Shown here: piece after piece, positions 26,231 through 33,353 of the stretch | How the letters are laid out: each line of letters opens with the position of its first letter | How positions within the stretch are numbered: position 1 is the first letter of the stretch | Assembly: GCF_003545695.1 (NCBI RefSeq) | Contig: NZ_QUZZ01000001.1 | Location: 558,001-622,000 of the forward strand | DNA length: 64,000 nucleotides | Reading direction: 5' to 3' | DNA from: Taibaiella helva | GTDB taxonomy: Bacteria; Bacteroidota; Bacteroidia; Chitinophagales; Chitinophagaceae | Notes under the pieces: model-generated | What the model saw: the letters and a program-made list of their open reading frames with translations, nothing else | The model's database searches: none | What the model was told of the DNA's origin: nothing | Made by a program: the position numbers and the translations under genes

Positions 26231-26413
26231 TTACTTGATTTCTTTATGAACGGTTACTTTCTTAAGAATAGGATTGTATTTTTTCAATTCAATACGCTCC
26301 GGAGTATTCTTTTTATTCTTTTGTGTGACGTAACGGCTCGTGCCGGGCATTCCGCTGGTCTTATGCTCGGTACATTCCAAAATCACCTGAACGCGGTTTC
26401 CTTTTTTAGCCAT
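26231..26413 (-). CDS. rpmG: 50S ribosomal protein L33, zinc-free type
   Basis: 60 residues, [21 protein letters not shown]... with [22 protein letters not shown]. The paired CxxC motifs of zinc-binding L33 are absent (only one Cys). It lies 35 bases after rpmB on the same strand. Confidence 0.97.
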   Translation of the reverse strand: MAKKGNRVQVILECTEHKTSGMPGTSRYVTQKNKKNTPERIELKKYNPILKKVTVHKEIK

Positions 26414-26448
26414 CTTGGGTAATTATTGAGAATAATATAAAATGAAAA

Positions 26449-26685
26449 TTAGATTGCAACACCTTGCTCGCGCAGTTCGGAAACTACGGTGAACAGGCCT
26501 CTTTTATTAATGGTGCGAATAGCGTCGGAAGACACTTTCATTGTGATCCAGCGGTCTTCTTCAACCAGGAAGAAACGCTTGGTCTGTAAATTGGGTAAAA
26601 AACGGCGTTTTGCCTTCTTGTTAGAGAAGCAAACCTTGTGACCTGTAATTGGTTTCTTGCCGGTTACCTGACAAACACGAGCCAT
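26449..26685 (-). CDS. rpmB: 50S ribosomal protein L28
   Basis: 78 residues, MARVCQVTGKKPITGHKVCFS... with KRRFLPNLQTKRFFLVEEDRW and IRTINKRGLFTVV. It lacks the CxxC pairs of zinc-type L28. First gene of the operon with rpmG and DUF4295. Confidence 0.97.
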   Translation of the reverse strand: MARVCQVTGKKPITGHKVCFSNKKAKRRFLPNLQTKRFFLVEEDRWITMKVSSDAIRTINKRGLFTVVSELREQGVAI

Positions 26686-26796
26686 GACTTAAATTTTTTT
26701 GGACTGCAAAGGTGCGGATTATTTTGGAAACGGCAAAAATATTCTAAAAATATTTTTTTCGTTGGCTGCCCCGGCCCGCTGTTGCCAAAGCGGCTG

Positions 26797-26804
26797 CAAA
26801 GATA
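26797..26804 (-). promoter_or_regulatory. -7 promoter element of the rpmB operon
   Basis: On the minus strand TATCTTTG followed by CAG, a full match to the Bacteroidota box, 112 bases before rpmB. A T-rich GTTTTTTTATATTT lies upstream at -33. A second, weaker box (CACCTTTG) is 21 bases from the start codon. Confidence 0.55.
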
Positions 26805-26929
26805 CGCTTTCTTTCCCTGAAATATAAAAAAACAAGCTATGCGCTTTTTCCCCGGTCATCACCACAATTCCGTAGTTCTACGCCGCTTAATTCCGTATTT
26901 CTTCTTCCCGGATGGCCCGGGCCGGAGAC

Positions 26930-26937
26930 TAACTTTG
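26930..26937 (+). promoter_or_regulatory. -7 promoter element of the crystallin-like gene
   Basis: TAACTTTG in a GC-rich context, 85 bases before the ATG at 27022. No clear -33 box. Confidence 0.4.
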
Positions 26938-27021
26938 TTGCCGACAAATGGAGTCCGGAGACCATCAAAAACGGGGCGAAACCGAAAAGCCATACGAGTA
27001 GGAGCCTAAACAACACATACT

Positions 27022-27348
27022 ATGGAATTTATTACCGCAGCCATCGATTTAAAAGAAGCAGGTGTTGCCAGCGCCGGGCACATTCATCTTCCCGAAGTAG
27101 TGATTTATTACGATAAGGATTTCAAGGGATCTGAATATCGTACAAACCTTAATGTTTTGTTTGTTGGTGGAGTGTGGAATGACCAGATATCTTCAATCGT
27201 CGTGGTGTCGGGGCAGTGGCAGTTTTACCTCCACCGTGACTTTGTGGAGCCGCTGGGGCCGGTGCTGGGACCGGGGTATTACCCCTGGGTCGAAGCTGTT
27301 GGCATACGCAATGACCAGGTTTCTTCATTCCGCTGTGTCGGCTATTAA
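27022..27348 (+). CDS. Beta/gamma-crystallin domain protein with two Ca2+-binding motifs
   Basis: 108 residues, without a visible signal peptide. After a 25-residue lead, two Greek-key halves can be aligned: VVIYYDKDFKGSEYRTN...NDQISSIVVVSGQ and WQFYLHRDFVEPLGPVLGPGYYPW...NDQVSSFR. Each half ends in the N/D-N/D-x-x-S/T-S calcium signature (NDQISS about residues 54-59, NDQVSS about 98-103), so both Ca2+ sites look intact. Microbial beta/gamma-crystallins bind calcium and are often stress-related; the role here is unknown. It is the only + gene in this stretch and is followed by a long hairpin. Confidence 0.85.
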   Translation: MEFITAAIDLKEAGVASAGHIHLPEVVIYYDKDFKGSEYRTNLNVLFVGGVWNDQISSIVVVSGQWQFYLHRDFVEPLGPVLGPGYYPWVEAVGIRNDQVSSFRCVGY

Positions 27349-27360
27349 CCCAGCCAATGA

Positions 27361-27413
27361 CCGGAACAGCAGAAGGGATTGTTCTCATTGAACAATCCCT
27401 TCTGCTGTTCCGG
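27361..27413. terminator. Perfect 24-bp hairpin between convergent genes
   Basis: CCGGAACAGCAGAAGGGATT+GTTC pairs without mismatch to its complement at 27390-27413 across the loop TCATT. There is no U tract. It lies 12 bases after the crystallin stop and 3 bases before the bshB1 stop, so it probably works as a bidirectional terminator or 3'-end stabiliser. Confidence 0.7.
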
Positions 27414-27416
27414 AGA

Positions 27417-28148
27417 TCATACCAGGTCGGGGTAGATCAGCTGGTCCAGGTCGCTGACGCCCAGGCGGGATTCGACCATAAAGCCTTCTCCGTACTGAAC
27501 ACCGATGCGGTGCCCCAGCTGGCTGGCCCGGTTACGGATCTTATCCAGGAAGCCGGGGTTGGAAATATAGGTTTCAGGCTCGCCCGAATTGTCATTGAAA
27601 AACTGGGTCTTAAAGCAGCTGATCGCTTCCATTTTCTGTTCGAAGCTGCTGGAGATATCGACGATCAGGTCCGGCTCGAAGAAGCGGTCCTGGATATAAT
27701 GGAATACTTTTTTAGGGCGCCAGGGGCTTTGCGGCTCGCCTTCCCATTCCGTTTCGATCTTACGCAGCCCGCTGAAAAAGCAGGCGTCGGCGATCAGCCT
27801 GCCGGCACGGCCGTGGTCGGGGTGCCGGTCAGCCAGCGCATTGGCCAGCACAAGGTCGGGCTGGAAACGGCGCAGGATGCGGATGATCTTCAGCTGGTGC
27901 TCTTTATTGTTCTGAAAAAAACCGTCGGCCATCTGCAGGTTGGTCCTCATCGAAAGGCCCAGCACCCCGGCCGAGGCCTGTGCTTCTTCATAGCGGCTCT
28001 GGACCGTACCTCTCGAGCCCAGCTCGCCTTCGGTAAGGTCGAGCACCCCGGCCTTTTGTCCTTTCCGGATATGATTGATCAGTGTACCGGTACAACCCAG
28101 CTCTACATCGTCGGGGTGGGCGCCTATGGCGAGTATGTGAAGTTTCAT
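27417..28148 (-). CDS. bshB1: Bacillithiol biosynthesis deacetylase BshB1
   Basis: 243 residues of the LmbE/PIG-L deacetylase family. The zinc motif AHPDDVE is at residues 10-16 and the second His motif RHPDHGRAG at about 108-116; GELGSRGT near residue 42 is characteristic of BshB1. It removes the acetyl group from GlcNAc-malate to give GlcN-malate, the second step of bacillithiol synthesis in the cytosol. The bshA and bshC genes are not in this window. It is monocistronic or the end of a unit starting with the DUF4294 gene, 98 bases upstream. Confidence 0.93.
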   Translation of the reverse strand: MKLHILAIGAHPDDVELGCTGTLINHIRKGQKAGVLDLTEGELGSRGTVQSRYEEAQASAGVLGLSMRTNLQMADGFFQNNKEHQLKIIRILRRFQPDLVLANALADRHPDHGRAGRLIADACFFSGLRKIETEWEGEPQSPWRPKKVFHYIQDRFFEPDLIVDISSSFEQKMEAISCFKTQFFNDNSGEPETYISNPGFLDKIRNRASQLGHRIGVQYGEGFMVESRLGVSDLDQLIYPDLV

Positions 28149-28246
28149 GCGCTTGACAAATGCTCCGCGGCTTCTTTTATGGACGGAGATGGGCGCAAAA
28201 TTAAGGGCTTAAGCGGAATAAATGCCGGAAAGAGAAAGGGAGCATA

Positions 28247-28888
28247 TCATGGCCTGTTGGCCAGCCGTTTCTGCTGCTGCATGTATTGATACTGGTAATA
28301 GTTTTTGGATTCTATTTCCTGCACGATCATTTCAATATCCTTATCCTTGCCGTATGGATCATACTGTGCCTTCAGATCATTGTCGAAAAAGAAGGCCGCC
28401 GTCTGGTAAATACGGGCATTCAGGCCGCCCTTAATCTCCTTGATCACGCTGTAGCAGTCCCTGCCGGTTTGCCGGTTGATCAGCTTGACCAGAATCTTTC
28501 CCTGGGTCATAGAGAGGTTTTTGAGCTCATCTTTAAAACGGCTGTTCATTTCTTTTTCCACCTGCTTCAGGTACTGCTTACGGTCTCTTTTTTTGGTCCT
28601 GATCGCAACCTCTTTATCCACCTTATTCAGCACAAAAGCTGCGGTAACGGCATAGGGGTATACTTTGTATACATTGTACCGTAGCCGCCGGAGCTCGTCG
28701 CGGCGCTTGGGATCGGTATAGGGGCCGGTAATCTCGACCTCATCGATAAAGAGCATGGGATAAACCTCGCTCCCGACCTGTATGCCGCCGAGCAAAATCG
28801 TATCGTTGACGCCCTTCTGGGCGCCTGATCTGATCGCAGGCAGGAGTACCGCAACCAGGAAAAAACAGGCCTTCAACAATCTGCTCAT
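28247..28888 (-). CDS. DUF4294 family exported protein
   Basis: 213 residues with a signal peptide (LLKACFFLVAVLLPAIRSGAQ). The mature part has the family segments YPMLFIDEVEI, YNVYKVYPYAVTAAFVLN and YQTAAFFFDNDLKAQYDPYGKD. DUF4294 proteins are widespread in Bacteroidota, exported, and of unknown function. The C-terminus is rich in Tyr and Gln (YYQYQYMQQQ). It precedes bshB1 on the same strand. Confidence 0.85.
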   Translation of the reverse strand: MSRLLKACFFLVAVLLPAIRSGAQKGVNDTILLGGIQVGSEVYPMLFIDEVEITGPYTDPKRRDELRRLRYNVYKVYPYAVTAAFVLNKVDKEVAIRTKKRDRKQYLKQVEKEMNSRFKDELKNLSMTQGKILVKLINRQTGRDCYSVIKEIKGGLNARIYQTAAFFFDNDLKAQYDPYGKDKDIEMIVQEIESKNYYQYQYMQQQKRLANRP

Positions 28889-29049
28889 ATAGCCGGGACA
28901 ATCAAAATATAAAGTTCTGATTAATTTATGAAACGGAAAAATTTTGGATCGGGATGAAGGCCCGGAGTTTAACCGTTCAAAGATTAGCGGTAAATTATTT
29001 CCGGTTCTGCTGAAAAAATAGTTTTTTTAGCGTCAAATTCCGAAGCATA

Positions 29050-29700
29050 ATGGTTTATAATTTAAGCGTGCAGCATTCTCTGTTGTCGCAGTGGATGAGC
29101 GAGATCCGAGACCACGAGATACAGAAGGACCGGATGCGGTTTCGCCGCAATATGGAGCGCATAGGCGAAGTGGCTGCTTATGAGCTGAGCCGCAGGCTTC
29201 CCTTTACCGAACGGCTGGTACAAACGCCCATGGGTGAGTCGATGGTGAATGTGATGGACGGGCAGCCGGTGCTGACAACCATTTTAAGGGCAGGTGTACC
29301 GCTGTACCAGGGTTTGCTGAATTATTTTGACCAGGCGGACTCCGCATTCATTGCTGCCTATCGCAAGCATCACAGGGATGGAAGCTTCGAGATTGAGCAG
29401 CATTATATTACCTGCCCATCCCTGGAGGGGCGTGTGCTGATTATCGCCGATCCGATGCTGGCTACCGGCGCCTCGCTTATCCTGGCCCTGGAAACGCTGA
29501 TGGGTTATGGCAAGCCAGCCCATGTTCATATCGTTACAGCTATTGCCTGCTCCGAAGGTATTGAAAATGTGCTGCGCCGTTTTCCAGAGGTCGATATATG
29601 GGCAGGAGATATTGACGACGAACTGACGGCCAAAGGGTATATTGTGCCCGGGCTGGGCGATGCCGGCGACCTGGCTTTCGGCAGCAAGCAGCAGGGATAA
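29050..29700 (+). CDS. upp: Uracil phosphoribosyltransferase
   Basis: 216 residues. The PRPP loop IADPMLATGASLI (about residues 136-148) and the uracil-binding C-terminus YIVPGLGDAGDLAFG are diagnostic, as is TTILRAGVPLYQGLL. It converts uracil and PRPP to UMP in pyrimidine salvage. Monocistronic: the gene before is divergent and about 195 bases follow before the next gene. Confidence 0.96.
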   Translation: MVYNLSVQHSLLSQWMSEIRDHEIQKDRMRFRRNMERIGEVAAYELSRRLPFTERLVQTPMGESMVNVMDGQPVLTTILRAGVPLYQGLLNYFDQADSAFIAAYRKHHRDGSFEIEQHYITCPSLEGRVLIIADPMLATGASLILALETLMGYGKPAHVHIVTAIACSEGIENVLRRFPEVDIWAGDIDDELTAKGYIVPGLGDAGDLAFGSKQQG

Positions 29701-29894
29701 TGCTGAAATACATGAGGATGTGGGCCCGAAAGTCGTAGTTGCAAAGCACTGTGTTTTCCGCTATTTTCGTATAGTAAAGGGGCGCAAATACCCAACACAA
29801 AATTTTTTTTCGCTGTCTATTGTATAATATCTTCCTTTGTGCTATTTTGTGCACAATTGATAAGAAAAATTGGTAATCCCGATAAATAAAAATC

Positions 29895-30938
29895 ATGAAG
29901 AAAGTATTACTAAGCGCGTTGGCTCTGGCAGGTATTTCTTTGGGTGTAGGGGCTCAGGATGTGCACTTTACCCAATACTTTACGTCACCGCTGACTTTGA
30001 ATCCTGCGCAAACAGGGCTTACCCAAAATGACTGGCGCGCATCGGCAAACTTTCGGACTCAGTGGTATACGGTATCTGATAACCCTTACATGAGCGGAAC
30101 GGTTGCCTTTGATATCCCTACGCTGAGGGGTAAGCTGCCAGAGGGCGATGCCCTGGGTATCGGTGTGCTGGGTTTGTACGACAGGTCCGGCAGCGGAGGA
30201 TTACAGAATACCACAGTCGGATTATCTGTTGCCTACCATAAAGCCTTTGGTATAGACAAGCAGCATACTTTGTCATTGGGCGTACAGGGTTACCTCGTTC
30301 AAAAAAGCATCCAGTTCGATAAGCTCATCTTTGGCGATCAGTTCGATCCCAATATGCCGGAAGGTTACCTGAAGGGGACTTCCGCTGAAAGCTTCGGTAA
30401 TGCCGATCTTACTTATCCCGACTTCAATGCCGGTATCATGTATTCAGGTCGTGTAGCGGAAAAAGCGACGCTGTATGGTGGTTTTGCCTATTATCACTTT
30501 ACCCGCCCCGAAGAGAAGTTTCTCCAGAGCGGCAGCGCAGTAAAGATCAATTCCCGTTATTCTGCCCACCTTGGCGGTTCTTTTGAAATGAATGAGAATA
30601 CGGTGATGTACCTCAGCGCTATGTACCAGAAGCAAGGGCCGGCCTCCGAATTCCTGCTGGGTGGCGCAGTTGGTTTTGTAATGAACCCCGGTCACGACGA
30701 GTTTACCCGCAATACCGTATTCTACCTGGGTGGCTGGTATCGCTACGGTGACGCGATCGCTCCCTATATCGGGTTCGAATGGTCCCGTATGAAGATCGGC
30801 TTCAGCTATGACGTAACCTTGTCCAGCGCACAGAATATGAACGGTGGCCAGGGTGCCTATGAAGTTTCCGTGATCTACAACGGTATCATCAACAAAATTA
30901 CCCGCAAAAAATACAACTTCGCCTGTCCTAAGTTCTAA
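29895..30938 (+). CDS. PorP/SprF family type IX secretion membrane protein
   Basis: 347 residues. A signal peptide (KKVLLSALALAGISLGVGAQ) is followed by the PorP/SprF start DVHFTQYFTSPLTLNPAQTGL and alternating beta strands (YGGFAYYHFTRPEEKFL, SAHLGGSFEMNENTVMYLSAMYQKQG), consistent with an outer-membrane beta barrel. Such proteins work with type IX secretion, often next to a large cell-surface adhesin with a type B sorting domain; no adhesin is adjacent here. The final Cys-Pro-Lys-Phe end is typical of the family. Confidence 0.9.
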   Translation: MKKVLLSALALAGISLGVGAQDVHFTQYFTSPLTLNPAQTGLTQNDWRASANFRTQWYTVSDNPYMSGTVAFDIPTLRGKLPEGDALGIGVLGLYDRSGSGGLQNTTVGLSVAYHKAFGIDKQHTLSLGVQGYLVQKSIQFDKLIFGDQFDPNMPEGYLKGTSAESFGNADLTYPDFNAGIMYSGRVAEKATLYGGFAYYHFTRPEEKFLQSGSAVKINSRYSAHLGGSFEMNENTVMYLSAMYQKQGPASEFLLGGAVGFVMNPGHDEFTRNTVFYLGGWYRYGDAIAPYIGFEWSRMKIGFSYDVTLSSAQNMNGGQGAYEVSVIYNGIINKITRKKYNFACPKF

Positions 30939-30957
30939 GACAGCAAAAAATACAGAG

Positions 30958-30989
30958 AGAGGGTTGCTTATGGGCAACCCTCTTTTTTT
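30958..30989 (+). terminator. Rho-independent terminator after the PorP/SprF gene
   Basis: AGAGGGTTGC (30958-30967) pairs with GCAACCCTCT (30974-30983), 6-base loop, followed by seven T. It is 20 bases after the stop. Confidence 0.92.
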
Positions 30990-31550
30990 GTATAAACATG
31001 GTCCAGACAAGCAGCATCCGGCTGCAGAAAGGCCGGGCTGTAGCGGCGATAGTATGATGCATCAGCCGGGCCGGGGCACAAGAGCAGGTTTCAAAGGATC
31101 AATCAGCGGAGCAAGCGGAAAAGTTGGGAATACAATTAAGTATGGTCCTGACAAAATCCGGAGCACCGATTCATGTCTCAGAGGATGGAACGCTTTATAC
31201 TTATCGGTGAGCTTGTAGCGCATCTGCTCGGGTCAGGCCGGTCGGGACATACAATGGCCCTGACAGTAGGCTGAATCCGTCTCTTTCTTAGCAACCCTGG
31301 TTTTGCTCCTACGGAGCAATTTATGTTTGTTCCTTGCTGGCGCTACAAACGTTAGGCTCCGTAGGAGCCCTATAACGCGCGGATAGCTATAGGAATCATC
31401 TCCCCGATCCTGTGGACCGGGAAGGGGTGTGTACAGCAGTGCGGGCCCGACTGTGCTATCTTATCATTTCGTAATGGAAGTTCCCATAACCTCATCCGTA
31501 CACTTACTGTCCCCCAGATCTTCCGCTTGACCCGGTAATATTTTAAAAAG
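30990..31550. other. Gene-free region of about 560 bases
   Basis: I see no convincing gene here; short open frames lack family features. The stretch at 31296-31372 is a dispersed-repeat-like element (separate entry). The rest is ordinary intergenic sequence. Confidence 0.6.
31296..31372. repeat. Dispersed-type inverted repeat with CTCCTACGGAG arms
   Basis: GCTCCTACGGAGC near 31305-31317 and GGCTCCGTAGGAGCC near 31354-31368 are two self-palindromic arms that also pair with each other, separated by GCTACAAACGTTAG-type sequence. This arrangement is typical of intergenic dispersed repeats seen in Bacteroidota genomes. Only one copy is present in the window. Confidence 0.6.
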
Positions 31551-31578
31551 AAAAGCGCCCCGCATGCGGGGCGCTTTT
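31551..31578. terminator. 28-base perfectly palindromic terminator
   Basis: AAAAGCGCCCC GCATGC GGGGCGCTTTT is palindromic over its full length and flanked by A and T runs. It lies 24 bases beyond the stop of the minus-strand T9SS gene. Confidence 0.88.
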
Positions 31579-31601
31579 TATGTTTTCATCCGGAAGATGA
31601 A

Positions 31602-32486
31602 TTACTTCCTGTTGAATTTGCTTACGAAGCGTTTGCCTTCAGCAGAAACTTCTACCATGTACAGACCAGAGTTCAGGTTAGATACGTTGATAGAGAATTT
31701 GTGATCTCCTGCTTTAACTTTACCCAGGTCCTGAGTCTTAACAGTGCGACCAGCGATATCAGTGATCCGTACAACAGCGTTAGCAGCTTTGTCCAGGTTG
31801 AAATCAAAGTTCAGGTTATCCATAACAGGGTTGGGGTAAACGTTCAGGGCAACTTTAGAATCGCCACCGAATTCGATGATACCTACGCCACCGCTGCATT
31901 TGTCTGCAGCACCGGAACCGAATTTAACGTTGTCAACATTGTCCCTGTTGTTGCCGGTAAAGGCAGCATACAGCTGGTCAGCGGTAGTAGCAGCATTGAG
32001 TGCAGCACCGTCAAAACCAGGATCGTTGAAGTAACCGAAATCTACGTCATAACCATAGATAAGGGCATAAGTACATACCTTGGAATCAGCGGGGTAAGCA
32101 ACGGTTTTAGCTCCGGAAGTGAAGTTAAACACCTGACCCTGGCCAACATTCCAGTACAGGGTATCTTTTGCGCCAGGAGCAATGCTCAGAGCAGGAGTAC
32201 CCAGAGAGAGCAGGTTCTTAGTATTGGAGCCGGTAGGGGCAATACCCATAGCAGTCAGATCCATAATGATGGTAAGAGTATCAGTAGTAGTGATGGCATC
32301 TGTACCATTGTTTGAAATCTCAATTTGATACTTCATGGTATCAGTGCCGGCAACAAAGTTGTTGAAAGTCTGATTGTCCATGGGGTTCAGCAACCGTACT
32401 CCTAAGTCGATAGCTTTAGACGTTTGTGCCATTACTCCAGTAGTAGCTGCTGCGATCAAACCCAGCGTCAAGTAGATACGTTTCAT
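31602..32486 (-). CDS. Secreted protein with T9SS type A sorting domain
   Basis: 294 residues. Signal peptide MKRIYLTLGLIAAATTGVMAQ, then a beta-rich region of about 190 residues (YQIEISNNGTDAITTTDTLT, ALSIAPGAKDTLYWNVG) resembling an Ig-like fold, then a type A sorting domain (NVYPNPVMDNLNFDFN ... SGLYMVEVSAEGKRFVSKFNRK). The mature protein is small and acidic. Exported to the surface by the type IX system; function unknown. A TACATTTG promoter at 32527-32534 and a perfect terminator bracket it as a single-gene unit, possibly highly expressed. Confidence 0.88.
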   Translation of the reverse strand: MKRIYLTLGLIAAATTGVMAQTSKAIDLGVRLLNPMDNQTFNNFVAGTDTMKYQIEISNNGTDAITTTDTLTIIMDLTAMGIAPTGSNTKNLLSLGTPALSIAPGAKDTLYWNVGQGQVFNFTSGAKTVAYPADSKVCTYALIYGYDVDFGYFNDPGFDGAALNAATTADQLYAAFTGNNRDNVDNVKFGSGAADKCSGGVGIIEFGGDSKVALNVYPNPVMDNLNFDFNLDKAANAVVRITDIAGRTVKTQDLGKVKAGDHKFSINVSNLNSGLYMVEVSAEGKRFVSKFNRK

Positions 32487-32526
32487 AGTTCTTCTTTTTT
32501 TGTTTATAAAAATTTAATTTAGGCTT

Positions 32527-32534
32527 CAAATGTA
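32527..32534 (-). promoter_or_regulatory. -7 promoter element of the 31602-32486 gene
   Basis: On the minus strand TACATTTG, a full match to TAnnTTTG, with a GTTGG at about -33. It gives a leader of roughly 35 bases. Confidence 0.65.
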
Positions 32535-32565
32535 GGAAAGATTTTGGATAATTTCCAACACCGCG

Positions 32566-33195
32566 CTAATTTTTGTTTTCAGTATTAACATATGTTTCAA
32601 CGGGTAATCTTTTGGCTATTGAACGGGCAAGCGTCAGCTCATCCGTATACTCCAATTCGCCCCCGAAAGATACACCCCGCGCGATACCTGTGATCCGTAC
32701 AGGGAAGTCGCGCAGCTGCCTGCTGATATAATAGACGGTGGTATCACCCTCGATTGTTGGGTTCAATGCCATTATAATCTCTTCAATGCCGCCCTGGTCA
32801 AGCCTTCCGATAAGGTTGGACAGCTGCAGCTGATCGGGGCCGATGCCGTCCAGTGGCGAAAGCAATCCGCCCAGCACATGATACAGGCCGTTAAACTGTC
32901 TCGTGCTTTCAATGGAGATCACATCCCTTATATTCTCAACTACACACACAATAGTGCGGTTGCGCAAGGGATCGCTGCAGATGCCGCATGGCCCATTGTC
33001 CGATATATTGTTGCATTGCGGGCAAAAGCAGATATCCGAGCGCATGCGGCTGATCGTATCGCTGAACCGGCTTACACTGTCCTTATCTTCCTTAAGCAGG
33101 TGGAGCACCATTCTTAACGCCGTTTTCCGGCCAATGCCCGGCAGCCGGGAAAACGCGTCGACAGCATCTTCTATCAGTCTGGAGGAGAATATCAT
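32566..33195 (-). CDS. recR: Recombination mediator protein RecR
   Basis: 209 residues. Helix-hairpin-helix SRLPGIGRKTALRMVLHLL (residues 16-34), four-Cys zinc finger CPQCNNISDNGPCGIC, and a Toprim domain (VVENIRDVISIE) followed by the Walker-like C-terminus. RecR loads RecA with RecO and RecF at gapped DNA. The start at 33195 (MIFSSRLIED) fits the family; 21 upstream in-frame residues are unlikely to be used. Confidence 0.96.
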   Translation of the reverse strand: MIFSSRLIEDAVDAFSRLPGIGRKTALRMVLHLLKEDKDSVSRFSDTISRMRSDICFCPQCNNISDNGPCGICSDPLRNRTIVCVVENIRDVISIESTRQFNGLYHVLGGLLSPLDGIGPDQLQLSNLIGRLDQGGIEEIIMALNPTIEGDTTVYYISRQLRDFPVRITGIARGVSFGGELEYTDELTLARSIAKRLPVETYVNTENKN

Positions 33196-33353
33196 ATTGT
33201 ACAAAAACACCCGGAGGGCCTTTCCTGCAAAGATAACGAAACCTGTTGCAAAAGGCATAAACGGCTTAGTGGAGCATCTTTAAAGTAATCCTCGTAATTT
33301 GGCAGCCTGATCATTAAGTATAATTCAATAAACAGGTCGACATTTTGAAAGAG

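Larger units (their letters stand above)
26686..27021. other. Divergent intergenic region between rpmB and the crystallin gene
   Basis: This 336-base region contains promoters in both directions: TATCTTTG on the minus strand (26797-26804) for rpmB and TAACTTTG on the plus strand (26930-26937) for the beta/gamma-crystallin gene. A weaker minus box CACCTTTG lies at 26707-26714, nearer rpmB. I see no additional gene. Confidence 0.6.

Noticed and set aside
30964-31218. 84-codon open frame in the region after the PorP/SprF gene
   Set aside because: It begins inside the terminator hairpin and has no domain or codon bias.
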